A stretch of DNA of 64,000 nucleotides from Chitinophaga qingshengii (GTDB lineage Bacteria > Bacteroidota > Bacteroidia > Chitinophagales > Chitinophagaceae). The stretch spans positions 1,302,001-1,366,000 of the forward strand of contig NZ_JACVFC010000001.1 in NCBI RefSeq assembly GCF_014529935.1, given 5' to 3'. The notes beneath the pieces were generated by a model. That model was not told the DNA's origin, made no database searches, and worked only from the letters and a program-made list of their open reading frames with translations. Made by a program: the position numbers and the translations under genes. Shown in pieces: positions 1-8,891 of the stretch; positions within the stretch are counted from its first letter, which is position 1; every line of letters starts with the position of its first letter.

Positions 1-729
1 GACTGCCAGCGTATGGTGAAAACCGCTTTCCTGGATGCAGATATCCAGTCGCACCGCCAGCTCACCTCCGCCAATTCCATCAACGTAGCCCGCTGGCTGC
101 CGCAGATGTTTTATTATTTCCTGGCCTACAAACAAATGAAAGCCGCCCATCCCCGGCTGGTGTTTGCGGTGCCCAGCGGCAATTTCGGTAATATCTGCGC
201 CGGTATGATGGCCGCCGCCATCGGTTTACCGGTATCCCATTTTGTAGCCGCCACCAATATCAATGATACCGTACCCCGGTTTATGCAAAACGGCCAGTAT
301 GAGCCGGGCAAAGCTGTGCCCACTCTATCCAACGCCATGGACGTAGCCGATCCCAGCAATTTCGTACGGGTATTGCAGTTATTCGGCAACAACCTGCCCT
401 CCCTGAAAGAAAAGTTCACCGCCTATTCCTTTAATGATAAAGATACCGTGCGCACGATGGAACAGGTATGGAAAGAACATCACTATATGCTGGACCCTCA
501 TGGAGCCGTTGGATACCTGGGCTTACAAAAATACCTGGCCGGCGTACCGGATTTAACCGGCGTATTCCTGGAAACCGCCCACCCGGTGAAGTTTGAGGAC
601 ACCGCCCCCAAAGCGTTGCAGGATGTTATCTATACACCGCCCCGGGTGATGTCTTTATACGGTAAAGAAAAAGAGGCCACCTTACTGGCGGCCGACTACG
701 ACGTTTTCAAAAAGTGGTTAATGCGCTAA
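1..729 (+). CDS. thrC: Threonine synthase, C-terminal part (cut by window edge)
   Basis: PLP enzyme that converts O-phosphohomoserine to threonine, the last step of threonine biosynthesis in the cytosol. The reading frame is open to the first base, so the start lies outside the window. About 240 residues are present, against roughly 430 for the family. The visible part has the glycine-rich PLP-phosphate loop SGNFGN, followed by the family-typical stretch with ATNINDTVPRF and a C-terminal EDTAPKALQDV-like segment. The ATG at 13 is internal. The next gene on the same strand begins 24 bp downstream. The identification rests on recognising the family sequence. Confidence 0.93.
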   Translation, partial: DCQRMVKTAFLDADIQSHRQLTSANSINVARWLPQMFYYFLAYKQMKAAHPRLVFAVPSGNFGNICAGMMAAAIGLPVSHFVAATNINDTVPRFMQNGQYEPGKAVPTLSNAMDVADPSNFVRVLQLFGNNLPSLKEKFTAYSFNDKDTVRTMEQVWKEHHYMLDPHGAVGYLGLQKYLAGVPDLTGVFLETAHPVKFEDTAPKALQDVIYTPPRVMSLYGKEKEATLLAADYDVFKKWLMR

Positions 730-752
730 GGATTGCTTAGTTTTGGCGGCGT

Positions 753-1760
753 ATGAAGTATTTACCTATCCTGGTGGTCATGGCGGGCGTCGTGGCCTGC
801 AACAACGACCATAAAAAGCCTGAACAGCAAACCAGTGCAGACTCCGCGCTGTATAGTGATATCATCCGGCCGGTGACCGATTCTATTCAACAGTATCCTG
901 ATCAGGACGCGTTGTACTATCGCCGGGCCTTGCTGTTATTCAACACCAATCCCGCCCTGGCGCGCCTGGATTTTGAAAAGGCAGCTACCCTGAAACCGGG
1001 CAATCCCGACTACTGGGCCGGCGCCGGAGAAGCCGCCTTGCTGGAAAACCACTACGACAAAGCGGAACTTTATTTCAGCAAAGCGCTGGCTAACGCTCCT
1101 ACCTATACGTACCTGCAATACAAGCTGGCAACAGCTATGGTAGAGAACAAACATACCGTGCAGGCAGATAGCCTGGCCAACGTACTGGCCGGCAGTGCCG
1201 ACGGAAAGGACAAGGCTTTTTACCTGAAAGCACGCATGGCGGAGGACCGGCAGGACACCACCGCAGCTATTGCGCATTTAAAAACCGCTGTTGCAGCTGC
1301 CGGCCCTCGCGCAGAATTTGAAGCCGTGATGGAACTGGCCGATTTACTGCGGGCACGTAAAACACCGGAAGCCGTGCAGTATTATACACAAGCCTGGCGC
1401 CAGGACACCCTCAACGCGGCGCCGCTCTACGATGCCGGACAAGTACAGGAAGAAATGGGCAACACCGACGCAGCCATGAATACCTACCGCAAATGTATTG
1501 TGGCTGATCCGGGATTTGCGGAGGCTTATTTGGCGATGGGCAGGATTTACAGCGCGCGGAAACAATGGAAAGACGCTTACGAAGCATACAACCTGGCCGC
1601 CAAATCAGCGCCCTCCAGCGCGCTCGCCTATTTTAACCGCGCCCGTTGCCAGGAAGAGCTGGGCAACAAACAGGAAGCACTGGCAGATTATACGAAAGCC
1701 TCCACTTTCCGTAAAGATTATAAAGAAGCCAGGGAAGCCATACAACGGTTGAGCCGCTAA
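753..1760 (+). CDS. Tetratricopeptide-repeat lipoprotein
   Basis: 335-residue protein with a short hydrophobic leader ending in the lipobox VVAC (Cys at about 16), so probably a membrane-anchored periplasmic lipoprotein. The rest reads as consecutive TPR helix pairs with hallmark residues (YYRRALLLF, YWAGAGEAALLENHYDKAE, AYLAMGRIYSARKQWKDAYEAY, AYFNRARCQEELGNKQEALADY). TPRs are protein-protein interaction scaffolds; no enzymatic domain is visible. It starts 24 bp after thrC and precedes rpe on the same strand, but nothing ties it functionally to either. The partner is unknown. Confidence 0.8.
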   Translation: MKYLPILVVMAGVVACNNDHKKPEQQTSADSALYSDIIRPVTDSIQQYPDQDALYYRRALLLFNTNPALARLDFEKAATLKPGNPDYWAGAGEAALLENHYDKAELYFSKALANAPTYTYLQYKLATAMVENKHTVQADSLANVLAGSADGKDKAFYLKARMAEDRQDTTAAIAHLKTAVAAAGPRAEFEAVMELADLLRARKTPEAVQYYTQAWRQDTLNAAPLYDAGQVQEEMGNTDAAMNTYRKCIVADPGFAEAYLAMGRIYSARKQWKDAYEAYNLAAKSAPSSALAYFNRARCQEELGNKQEALADYTKASTFRKDYKEAREAIQRLSR

Positions 1761-1825
1761 TGTGAATGTCCCGGGCATTGCTTACATTTATATAAAACTG
1801 ATTGCTATTGGAAAACGCGCCTGTA

Positions 1826-2473
1826 ATGATAGCGCCGTCTTTGCTGGCGGCTAATTTCCTGGAACTGGGGAAAGAAGTGGAAATGGTTAACCGCAGCGAG
1901 GCTGACTGGTTTCACCTGGATGTAATGGATGGCCGCTTTGTGCCGAATATCAGCTATGGACTGCCGGTGATTGCACAGATCAAAAAGCTGGCACGCAAGC
2001 CCTGCGATGTTCATCTGATGATAGAGGAGCCGGAGAAGTACGCCGCAGAATTTAAGAAAGCCGGTGCAGATATTCTCACCGTACATGCAGAAGCATGCGT
2101 ACACCTGCATCGTAATATTCAGCAGATTAAAAGTCTGGGTATGAAAGCGGGGGTGGCGCTCAATCCACATACGCCGGTGGTAGTGCTGGAAAACGTGATC
2201 CGCGATATTGATGTAGTGTTGGTTATGAGTGTGAATCCGGGTTTCGGCGGGCAGACCTTTATCGAACAAACCTACCAGAAAATAAAACAGGTACGTCAGC
2301 TGATTAAAGACGCCCAGGCTACCGCCCTGATAGAAGTAGATGGCGGCATTGATACCGGAAATGCGGCTCAACTGGTACAGGCAGGCGCCAATGTGCTGGT
2401 GGCAGGCAGCGCGATCTTTGGCTCGGCAGACCCTGAAAAAACAATTGCCGCACTTAAGCAAGGTGCGCTATAA
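1826..2473 (+). CDS. rpe: Ribulose-phosphate 3-epimerase
   Basis: Interconverts D-ribulose 5-phosphate and D-xylulose 5-phosphate in the non-oxidative pentose phosphate pathway; cytosolic TIM barrel. Family signatures are in order: MIAPSLLAANF at the start, HLDVMDGRFVPN (metal-binding His and catalytic Asp), HLMIEEPEKY, VLVMSVNPGFGGQ and EVDGGID near the C terminus (second catalytic Asp). The ATG at 1826 gives the usual N terminus; an in-frame TTG at 1802 would add eight atypical residues. The last 20 bases overlap the 3' end of the convergent response-regulator gene. Confidence 0.95.
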   Translation: MIAPSLLAANFLELGKEVEMVNRSEADWFHLDVMDGRFVPNISYGLPVIAQIKKLARKPCDVHLMIEEPEKYAAEFKKAGADILTVHAEACVHLHRNIQQIKSLGMKAGVALNPHTPVVVLENVIRDIDVVLVMSVNPGFGGQTFIEQTYQKIKQVRQLIKDAQATALIEVDGGIDTGNAAQLVQAGANVLVAGSAIFGSADPEKTIAALKQGAL

Positions 2474-2843
2474 TCTCTTTGGACAGGGGTTTGGTAAGGT
2501 AACCATTTACCACCGGGTAGTGACGGACGCGTTCTTTGTCTTTCTCATCGATAGAAGAAGTCAGTACAAAAATACGGATCGGTTTGGGCAGCTGCTCGTG
2601 AAAAACGCTGTATTCATCCAGGAATTCCCAGCCATCCATAATCGGCATGTTGAGGTCCAGCAGAATAAGGTCGGGCAGTTCGTCCTCCTTATCTGCATAC
2701 TGCCGGATATGGTCCAGCACATCCTGCGCGTCTGAAAACACCCTTATATTGCTGCTTATCCCCTGCCGTTCTATCATGATTTTAGCAATTTGCTGGTGAA
2801 TAGGGTCGTCGTCTACTATAAAAATCATATTGATCAGCTTCAT
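2454..2843 (-). CDS. Single-domain (CheY-like) response regulator
   Basis: 129-residue receiver domain with no output domain. The acidic pocket DDD (residues 11-13), the phospho-acceptor Asp at about 63 in LLDLNMPIMDGWEF, the switch Thr/Ser in VLTSS and the Lys in TKPLS are all present, so it should be phosphorylatable. It lies 8 bp downstream of the multi-PAS histidine kinase, which is its likely phosphodonor. Similar stand-alone regulators next to PAS kinases are common in Bacteroidota. Its 3' end overlaps the convergent rpe by 20 bp. Confidence 0.9.
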   Translation of the reverse strand: MKLINMIFIVDDDPIHQQIAKIMIERQGISSNIRVFSDAQDVLDHIRQYADKEDELPDLILLDLNMPIMDGWEFLDEYSVFHEQLPKPIRIFVLTSSIDEKDKERVRHYPVVNGYLTKPLSKEIIAHLA

Positions 2844-2851
2844 AAAAGGGA

Positions 2852-5497
2852 TTATTCCGGCCTAAATGTAATAATAAATTTGGTTCCATGTCCCGGTGAG
2901 CTTTCTGCCTTGATACTTCCACCCATTGCCTCTACCTGTGTCTTGGTAATGAATAAGCCGATACCTTTGGCATCCTTATTACGGTGGAAAGTTTTTCGAA
3001 AGCCAAACAGTTTGTTTCCAAACCGTTCCATATCGATACCCATACCATTATCCTGCACCGTTAGTACAATATTATCATTTTCCCGCCAGGTTTGCAGATG
3101 CAGTTCCGGCTCCCTTTCCGGTGAGCGGTAGCGGATAGCGTTGGTAATGAAGTTTTGCAGGATACTGTCGAGATACACCCGCGGATACTCTATTTGCGGC
3201 GCCTGATCAAAATTGTACGTAATCCTGATATTACTGGTTTCAATATCCACCAGCAGGATATCCTTCACTTTTTGTACCCGGTCGGCGAACAGCAGTTTTT
3301 CTTTTTCCACATTCACATCTTTCCGGATCTGCACTACCTCCACCAGGTCGTTGAGGGTTTCATCTATTTTTTTGATCACTTCATGCAACATGCCCAGGTA
3401 TAATTCCCTTTCCTGTTGCGAAGACGCTTCATTATGCATTTGCATCAGGGCACGCAGGTTGGCAATCGGCGCACGCAGGTTATGAGAGGTAATATGGGCA
3501 AAGTCTTCCAGTTGTTTGTTCTGGTTGACCAGGTTTTTATTCAGGTTAGACAACTGGTCATTTGCTTTGCGCAGCTCTTTCTGCATTTTGCGGCTTTCCG
3601 TGATATCGCGCATGAAGACCGATATACCACCGTCCTGCATGGGTGTGAGCAGGAAGTCGTACCACTTGTCCTGTTTGGGGAAATAAATGCCGAAGGACTG
3701 TGATTGCTGTAGTTGTATACATTCCTGGAGCCGGGCATAGAATACGGTACCGGACAGGCGGGGGAACACTTCGAAGATATTACTGCCTCTTTCCACTTTC
3801 TGGCCGATCATTTTTTCCGCCTTCTGGTTGAGGAAATTCAGTTTACCATCCTGTTCCATAGCTGCATAACCCATATCCACCGTATCAAAGAAAAGGCTCA
3901 TCAGCTCCGTGTTGCGGGTTAGCGCCTCTTCGATGGCCGATTGTTCGGTAACGTCCTGTATAACGCCGAATATGCGTGTCCGTTTGCCGTTAGCGTATCC
4001 GGGCTGGCCGATGGAGCGAACCCTTTTGGTTTGTTGTTTAGCGGAAACCAGGGTAAGTTCCGCATCAAATGGTTTGCCTGTTTCAATACACTGTTTGACC
4101 ATGCCCACCAGCATTTGCTGTGATTCGGGCGTAAAGAAGCTCATAGCCTTTTCATAATTGATGGCCATGCCTGGTTCACAATCGTGTATTTTATAGGCCT
4201 CATGGGACCAGCGTACCGTTTCCGTTTCGAGGTCCATTTCCCATCCGCCGATTTTTCCGATTTCACCTGTTTGCTGCAGGAATTCCTGGTTTTTGATATT
4301 TTCCAGTTCCTGCATTTTTTTATCCGTGATATCGTTTACCAGGGCCACCACGATCATTTCCTTGTCTACCGGTTCAATTACCGGGAACACCGTCAGATCG
4401 AGGTATACTTCACGGCCCACAGTAGTCCAGCGTTCATCGTTACTGAAATCGATTTTCTTTTCCACGCGGAGGGTTTGACCTTGTTCCAGTGCCTGGAGGA
4501 ATAGTTTGTCCAGTTCAAAGCGGGTCGACAATTCATCGTTCATCACGTTGAAATTGCGGCGGGCCGTAGGATGCGGGGAGTTAAAGAAAAAGCGTTGTGT
4601 TTGATTGATGCGGCGGATAAAGCCGAAGTTATCGAATTGTATATAGCCGATAGGCAGGTTTTCGATGATATTGTCGAGTAGCCGCTCACTTTTCTGGAGG
4701 CTGATTTCCGCTACTTTTTTCTCCGTGATATCATCGAGGATGAGGAAGTAGTTGGACATTCTGCTTTGGCGGTCTGTCACCGGAAAGACGGTAGCCTCGT
4801 AATACAGCGGGAACAGGCGGGTAACGTTGCCGTAGTTTTTTTCCGCGTAGTTGAGCAGGATTTCCCGTTTCAGTGTTTTGCCGGTATCGCGGGCTTCCTC
4901 AAACATGCGGGCGAGGCCATTGAGGCGATAGAACGGATCTTCCAGCCACTTATATGCCGGGTTGGAGAGGAAAGCGTGGTCGGCGCCCCATATCTGGCGT
5001 TGGCGGCTGTTCATTTCCACACAGGTACCATCAGGTTCGAACTGTTGCAGGCCTATAGGGAGATTTTCCAGTATTTGGCGGAAGTATTGTTCATCTTCCA
5101 TGACCCGGAGTTCGGGCAGTTTACGGTTGGTGATATCGAGGCCGATGAGCAGGCATTGCCGGAGGCCATCGGGGCCTGTAGAAGGGTGGATAGCCGCTTC
5201 CAGCCACAGTTGGGTTTTCCCGTGCAACAGAAAACAGATTTGTTCCTGTACAGCGTCTCCGGCCAGCAGTTGTTGCCAGATCCGGGCCCACTGTGCTTCA
5301 TCGGCGGGCAAGAGCAGTTCCCTGAAATAGCGGCCGGTGGCCATTTCCGGCAGTAGCTGCAAGGCGCTGGCCATACCAGGGTTCAGGGTAGTAATGCATT
5401 CAGCGGCATCTATATTCACAGACAATGCGCAGGCATTGATGGCAGCCTCCAGGTGCTGCAGATGCCGGTAATGCTGTTCCAGCATAACATCCTTCAT
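2852..5497 (-). CDS. Multi-PAS sensor histidine kinase
   Basis: 881-residue kinase without signal peptide or membrane helix, so probably a soluble sensor. About five PAS/PAC units fill the first ~640 residues; their ends are marked by repeats of the type D(I/V)T(E/D/N)(K/Q/S) (GLDITNRK, LDDITEKK, VNDITDKK, IQDVTEQS, MRDITESR). A short coiled coil and a phospho-acceptor helix follow, with the His in ITSHNLRAPIANL. The C-terminal HATPase domain has the G1 box DNGMGID and the G2 box GIGLFITK. The gene is transcribed together with the response regulator 8 bp downstream. The ligand sensed by the PAS stack cannot be told from sequence. Confidence 0.9.
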   Translation of the reverse strand: MKDVMLEQHYRHLQHLEAAINACALSVNIDAAECITTLNPGMASALQLLPEMATGRYFRELLLPADEAQWARIWQQLLAGDAVQEQICFLLHGKTQLWLEAAIHPSTGPDGLRQCLLIGLDITNRKLPELRVMEDEQYFRQILENLPIGLQQFEPDGTCVEMNSRQRQIWGADHAFLSNPAYKWLEDPFYRLNGLARMFEEARDTGKTLKREILLNYAEKNYGNVTRLFPLYYEATVFPVTDRQSRMSNYFLILDDITEKKVAEISLQKSERLLDNIIENLPIGYIQFDNFGFIRRINQTQRFFFNSPHPTARRNFNVMNDELSTRFELDKLFLQALEQGQTLRVEKKIDFSNDERWTTVGREVYLDLTVFPVIEPVDKEMIVVALVNDITDKKMQELENIKNQEFLQQTGEIGKIGGWEMDLETETVRWSHEAYKIHDCEPGMAINYEKAMSFFTPESQQMLVGMVKQCIETGKPFDAELTLVSAKQQTKRVRSIGQPGYANGKRTRIFGVIQDVTEQSAIEEALTRNTELMSLFFDTVDMGYAAMEQDGKLNFLNQKAEKMIGQKVERGSNIFEVFPRLSGTVFYARLQECIQLQQSQSFGIYFPKQDKWYDFLLTPMQDGGISVFMRDITESRKMQKELRKANDQLSNLNKNLVNQNKQLEDFAHITSHNLRAPIANLRALMQMHNEASSQQERELYLGMLHEVIKKIDETLNDLVEVVQIRKDVNVEKEKLLFADRVQKVKDILLVDIETSNIRITYNFDQAPQIEYPRVYLDSILQNFITNAIRYRSPEREPELHLQTWRENDNIVLTVQDNGMGIDMERFGNKLFGFRKTFHRNKDAKGIGLFITKTQVEAMGGSIKAESSPGHGTKFIITFRPE

Positions 5498-5782
5498 TTA
5501 ATTACTAGCGGGATTGTAAAGTCGTTGTGTATTTAAGCTCAAAATAGACATTATATAACAAAAAAGCGCTATCACAACAATAAAAGGTACACTTTTCGTT
5601 GTTGTTTTCCCGTTTTCGGGTCATCTTTCTTTAGTGGTAGTACCTGTTTCACAAGGAATTATCCACCAGTTGTGGATTTTCAGTTTTCAGATTTTGTTGT
5701 TTGATCAATATCTTCGCATTCATTTCCAGTCAGCGCTGGGCTACAAATAAACTAATTTTCACATAAAATAAAACATCAATTA
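5498..5782. other. Divergent intergenic region between sensor kinase and purE
   Basis: 285 bp, AT-rich, with no ORF. It must hold the promoters of the minus-strand kinase/regulator pair and of purE. A short cccgttttcggg hairpin lies near 5611-5622. I could not place a convincing -33/-7 pair here. Confidence 0.5.
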
Positions 5783-6238
5783 ATGAAAGTTCTGATTATC
5801 ATGGGATCCGAGAGTGACAAACCAGTAATGGAGGAATCACAAAAATATCTCCAATACTTTGGCATTGAAGGTGAAATGGTAGTAGCTTCTGCGCATCGTA
5901 ATCCGGAGCAGGTACGTGAGTTGTGTATCACCGCGAAGGAGAAAGGTTTCGGTGTAGTAATTGCGGCAGCCGGCATGGCAGCACACTTGCCGGGCGTAGT
6001 ATCTGCTTTCACTTCCTTACCGGTATTGGGTGTTCCGTTGGAAGGCGGTTTACCTGGCGGTATAGATGCATTGTATTCCATTGTTCAGATGCCTTCAGGC
6101 GTACCGGTAGGTACTTTGGCAGTAGGTAAAGCAGGCGCCCGTAATGCTGCGGTATTAGCTGCGCGTATGTTTGCACTGACCAACGACGCTATTGCTGCGA
6201 AAGTGGAAGCATTTAAGCAAAATGGTTACAGAATTTAG
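5783..6238 (+). CDS. purE: N5-carboxyaminoimidazole ribonucleotide mutase (class I PurE)
   Basis: Catalyses rearrangement of N5-CAIR to CAIR in de novo purine synthesis. The 151 residues match the usual length. Diagnostic motifs are the phosphate-binding MGSESDKPVM at the N terminus, the catalytic SAHRNPEQV, the loop AAAGMAAHLPGV and the conserved GVPLEGGLPGG. No purK lies next to it, so the partner carboxylase must be encoded elsewhere. The ATG start follows an AT-rich leader. The next gene, phoH-like, starts 98 bp downstream on the same strand. Confidence 0.95.
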   Translation: MKVLIIMGSESDKPVMEESQKYLQYFGIEGEMVVASAHRNPEQVRELCITAKEKGFGVVIAAAGMAAHLPGVVSAFTSLPVLGVPLEGGLPGGIDALYSIVQMPSGVPVGTLAVGKAGARNAAVLAARMFALTNDAIAAKVEAFKQNGYRI

Positions 6239-6336
6239 TGATAGCTTAACAATACTGCTCTCCAGGTTGCCTTTAAATTCATATATTCGGAGTAAGAATT
6301 GTCGAATATTTTCCTGGACTTTAAATCATTGAATCA

Positions 6337-7296
6337 TTGACTGAATCCATTATTAACTTAGATAGTATTAATCCCATTGAGTTTTTCGGTGTTAACAACG
6401 GAAAACTGGATTTGCTGAAGAAAAAATTCCCGCTGTTGAAGATCCTGTCCAGGGGTACCCAGTTAAAATTGAGTGGGGCGCCGGAAGAAGTGGCCACTGC
6501 GGAGGAAAAAATCAGTCAAATCGTCAAATATCTCGAGCGTAATGGTAATCTGACGGAGAATTACTTTGAGCAGATTCTTGGAGACGAAGAGGGCACGGTA
6601 GTAGATCATTTCAGCGACCGTAACCCCAACGAGGTGCTGGTATTTGGTCCGAATGCCCGTACAGTGCGGGCCCGTACTGCCAACCAGAAAAAGATGGTAG
6701 CACTGGCGGATAAGAATGACATTGTATTTGCCATTGGACCTGCAGGTACGGGTAAAACCTACACAGCAGTAGCGTTGGCAGTACGTGCATTAAAAAACAA
6801 AGCTGTAAAAAAAATCATTCTGACCCGTCCGGCGGTGGAAGCAGGTGAAAGCCTTGGTTTCCTGCCCGGCGATCTGAAAGAAAAGATTGATCCTTATCTG
6901 CGGCCATTATACGACGCGCTGGACGATATGATCCCTGCGGAGAAGCTGAGTTATTATATGACCAACCGGGTTATAGAAATAGCCCCACTGGCTTATATGC
7001 GTGGCCGTACCCTGGACAATTCCTTTATTATCCTGGACGAAGCCCAGAACGCCACCGACCTGCAGCTCAAAATGTTCCTGACCCGTATTGGCGCCTCTGC
7101 GAAAGCCATCATTACCGGCGACCTTACCCAGATCGACTTACCAAAGAACCAGAAATCGGGGCTTGAAAAAGCCAACCGTATTCTGCGTAACATCGATGGC
7201 ATCGGTTCTGTGGAGCTGGATGAAGAAGACGTGGTACGTCACCGCCTGGTGAAGGCTATCATCCGGGCTTACGAGGGAGATAAAGACAAAGAATAA
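6337..7296 (+). CDS. PhoH family ATPase (PhoH-like)
   Basis: 319 residues. PhoH-like proteins are P-loop ATPases related to superfamily 1 helicases and often linked to RNA metabolism. The N-terminal ~100 residues form the KH-like segment typical of PhoH-like proteins. The Walker A motif is GPAGTGKTYTAVALA, the Walker B region FIILDEAQNAT, and sensor-like residues lie in ITGDLTQIDLP. The start is a TTG at 6337, chosen because it gives the normal family N terminus. The stop at 7294-7296 is followed directly by a 29-bp perfect inverted repeat. Confidence 0.92.
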   Translation: MTESIINLDSINPIEFFGVNNGKLDLLKKKFPLLKILSRGTQLKLSGAPEEVATAEEKISQIVKYLERNGNLTENYFEQILGDEEGTVVDHFSDRNPNEVLVFGPNARTVRARTANQKKMVALADKNDIVFAIGPAGTGKTYTAVALAVRALKNKAVKKIILTRPAVEAGESLGFLPGDLKEKIDPYLRPLYDALDDMIPAEKLSYYMTNRVIEIAPLAYMRGRTLDNSFIILDEAQNATDLQLKMFLTRIGASAKAIITGDLTQIDLPKNQKSGLEKANRILRNIDGIGSVELDEEDVVRHRLVKAIIRAYEGDKDKE

Positions 7297-7299
7297 TGT

Positions 7300-7384
7300 A
7301 GAAATTTTTTTATTTGGCTATTTTAAAAATTATAGTCTCGTAGCAGACCATTAAATTTTAAAATAGCCAAATAAAAAAATTTCT
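7300..7384 (+). terminator. 29-bp perfect inverted repeat after phoH-like gene
   Basis: Arms at 7300-7328 and 7356-7384 are exact reverse complements, separated by 27 bases. They are very AT-rich, with an A/T run on each outer side. The repeat begins 4 bases after the stop codon, so it is a likely transcription terminator or mRNA 3'-end stabiliser. The perfect arms and long spacer are unusual for a plain intrinsic terminator. Confidence 0.65.
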
Positions 7385-7486
7385 GAATATTAACGCTTTT
7401 TTAACGGTCTTTGCAGTAAGTTACCTGTTTTTTTAAGGGGATAATTCAGTTCGGAAGCCTGTGATTCAGTATTGCGGTGATAGTAC

Positions 7487-7518
7487 TTTGCAGATTTGAA
7501 TGTTTAACCCTATTTTTG
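7487..7518 (+). promoter_or_regulatory. Bacteroidota-type promoter of the DUF4878-like lipoprotein gene
   Basis: TTTG at 7487-7490 and TATTTTTG at 7511-7518, separated by 20 bases. This fits the -33/-7 consensus TTTG-N19/20-TAnnTTTG known for Bacteroides and Flavobacterium. Transcription would begin near 7525, just before the ATG at 7544. Confidence 0.6.
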
Positions 7519-7543
7519 TTCTGATACAATAATTATCGACCGC

Positions 7544-8023
7544 ATGACCAATTATCGTCGAATTCTGACACTGGCAGTGATGGGAATGATGCTGTTAAGC
7601 AGCTGTAAGAAACGGGCCACCCCTCAGGAGGTAGCGCTATCATTTATGCACGCTATACAGGATTCGAACTTCGACCAGGCAAGAGATTACGCCACCAAAG
7701 AGTCTCAACAGGTAATACAGATTTACTCCATTTTTGACGGTCGCCGCAGCGATGCAGAGCGCGAAAAGATCCGGAAAGCGAAAATTGAAGTAGTAGGTGT
7801 AGAAGAAAACGGTAGTACTGCATCTGTAACCATCCAAAATTCCTCGGCCAATCAAAAAGAAATCCTTCAATTGGTACAGGAAGGAGGCCAATGGAAGATT
7901 TCCCTGACATTTGAAAGTATCATACCTAATTATATTCCACCGGCCAGCCAGGGCCTGGACTCCACCTCAATACTGCCTTCGGACACTACAGCCGGGGGCG
8001 TGGCAGTTCCTGCAGTTAAATGA
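7544..8023 (+). CDS. Small lipoprotein with DUF4878-like domain
   Basis: 159 residues. A leader of about 20 residues ends in the lipobox LLSSC, so it is probably a lipoprotein in the inner or outer membrane. The mature part (TPQEVALSFMHAIQDSNFDQARDYAT...EVVGVEENGSTASVTIQ...GQWKI) reads like the NTF2/lumazine-binding-like DUF4878 fold, in which a helix of the type 'VA..F..AI...DFD.A' is followed by a curved sheet ending in a GGQWKI strand. The tail is Ser/Thr/Pro-rich. No catalytic function is visible. Confidence 0.75.
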   Translation: MTNYRRILTLAVMGMMLLSSCKKRATPQEVALSFMHAIQDSNFDQARDYATKESQQVIQIYSIFDGRRSDAEREKIRKAKIEVVGVEENGSTASVTIQNSSANQKEILQLVQEGGQWKISLTFESIIPNYIPPASQGLDSTSILPSDTTAGGVAVPAVK

Positions 8024-8092
8024 TTTTTGCCTTCTCCTGCGCTTTTTTGAGTAAGAAAGGGATAATTTTTAGCTATTAATGATCAGTTATCT

Positions 8093-8204
8093 TAATTTTG
8101 CCTTTGCATGAATGGAGGGCAGGGTAATTGATTTCCAAAGGCCAACACCGGAAATTCTGACCATATCTTCATGAAAAGTGAGGTGAATAGCATATTCACT
8201 TTTC
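8093..8204 (+). promoter_or_regulatory. Probable -7 element and hairpin leader of ppa
   Basis: TAATTTTG at 8093-8100 matches the Bacteroidota -7 box, but its -33 partner is weak. It lies about 160 bp upstream of ppa, implying a long 5' leader. Inside the leader, 8173-8181 and 8196-8204 are reverse complements (9 bp). The function of the leader is unknown. Confidence 0.4.
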
Positions 8205-8258
8205 AAACACTAATACAATATTGAACAATAAACCTTAAAAGCAGAAAAGTAGATTATT

Positions 8259-8798
8259 ATGATGACAAATCCCTGGCACAGTGTGAGCCCCGGAACTGAG
8301 GTTCCACACGTTGTAAATGCCATTATCGAGATTCCAAAGGGATGCCGTGCCAAATATGAACTGGACAAAGAAAGCGGCCTGCTGAAGCTGGACCGCGTTT
8401 TATATTCCTCTGTATATTACCCCGCTAACTATGGCTTCATTCCACAGTCTTACTGCGATGACCATGATCCGCTGGATATTCTCGTACTGTCTCAGGTAGA
8501 ATGCGTACCGATGTGTATCATCGAAGCCAAAGTAATTGGTGTGATGCAGATGGTGGACGGTGGTGAAGCGGACGATAAAATCATCGCCGTAGCTGCCAAC
8601 GATATGAGTGTAAACCACATCAACGATATTTCTGAATTGCCTCCTCATTTTATCGACGAAATGAGACACTTCTTTGAAGAATACAAGCGTCTGGAGAAAA
8701 AATCCGTGATCGTGGAAGAGTTCCAGAACAAGGAAAAAGCAGAGAAGATTATTAACCAGAGCTTTGAAGACTACAGAAAGATCTTTAAACAAAGCTAG
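8259..8798 (+). CDS. ppa: Inorganic pyrophosphatase (family I)
   Basis: Hydrolyses PPi to two phosphates in the cytosol, driving biosynthetic reactions. The 179 residues fit the bacterial soluble family I enzyme. Visible motifs are [25 protein letters not shown], the metal-binding [11 protein letters not shown] and the Mg-binding cluster [12 protein letters not shown]. The protein starts MMTNPWHSV; either Met is possible. A near-perfect 30-bp inverted repeat lies between its stop and that of the convergent NlpC/P60 gene. Confidence 0.95.
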   Translation: MMTNPWHSVSPGTEVPHVVNAIIEIPKGCRAKYELDKESGLLKLDRVLYSSVYYPANYGFIPQSYCDDHDPLDILVLSQVECVPMCIIEAKVIGVMQMVDGGEADDKIIAVAANDMSVNHINDISELPPHFIDEMRHFFEEYKRLEKKSVIVEEFQNKEKAEKIINQSFEDYRKIFKQS

Positions 8799-8810
8799 AT
8801 AAAGCATTTT

Positions 8811-8885
8811 TTGATTTTCGATTTTTTGATTTTGGAATTTTACTGGTCGTCCACTAAATTCGAAAATCAAAAAATCGAAAATCAA
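8811..8885. terminator. 30-bp inverted repeat between ppa and the NlpC/P60 gene
   Basis: Arms at 8811-8840 and 8856-8885 pair with one mismatch around a 15-base spacer. Each arm is itself built of repeated gatttt/tcgatttt words. The position between two convergent stops suggests a bidirectional terminator. Confidence 0.6.
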
Positions 8886-8891
8886 TGTATC

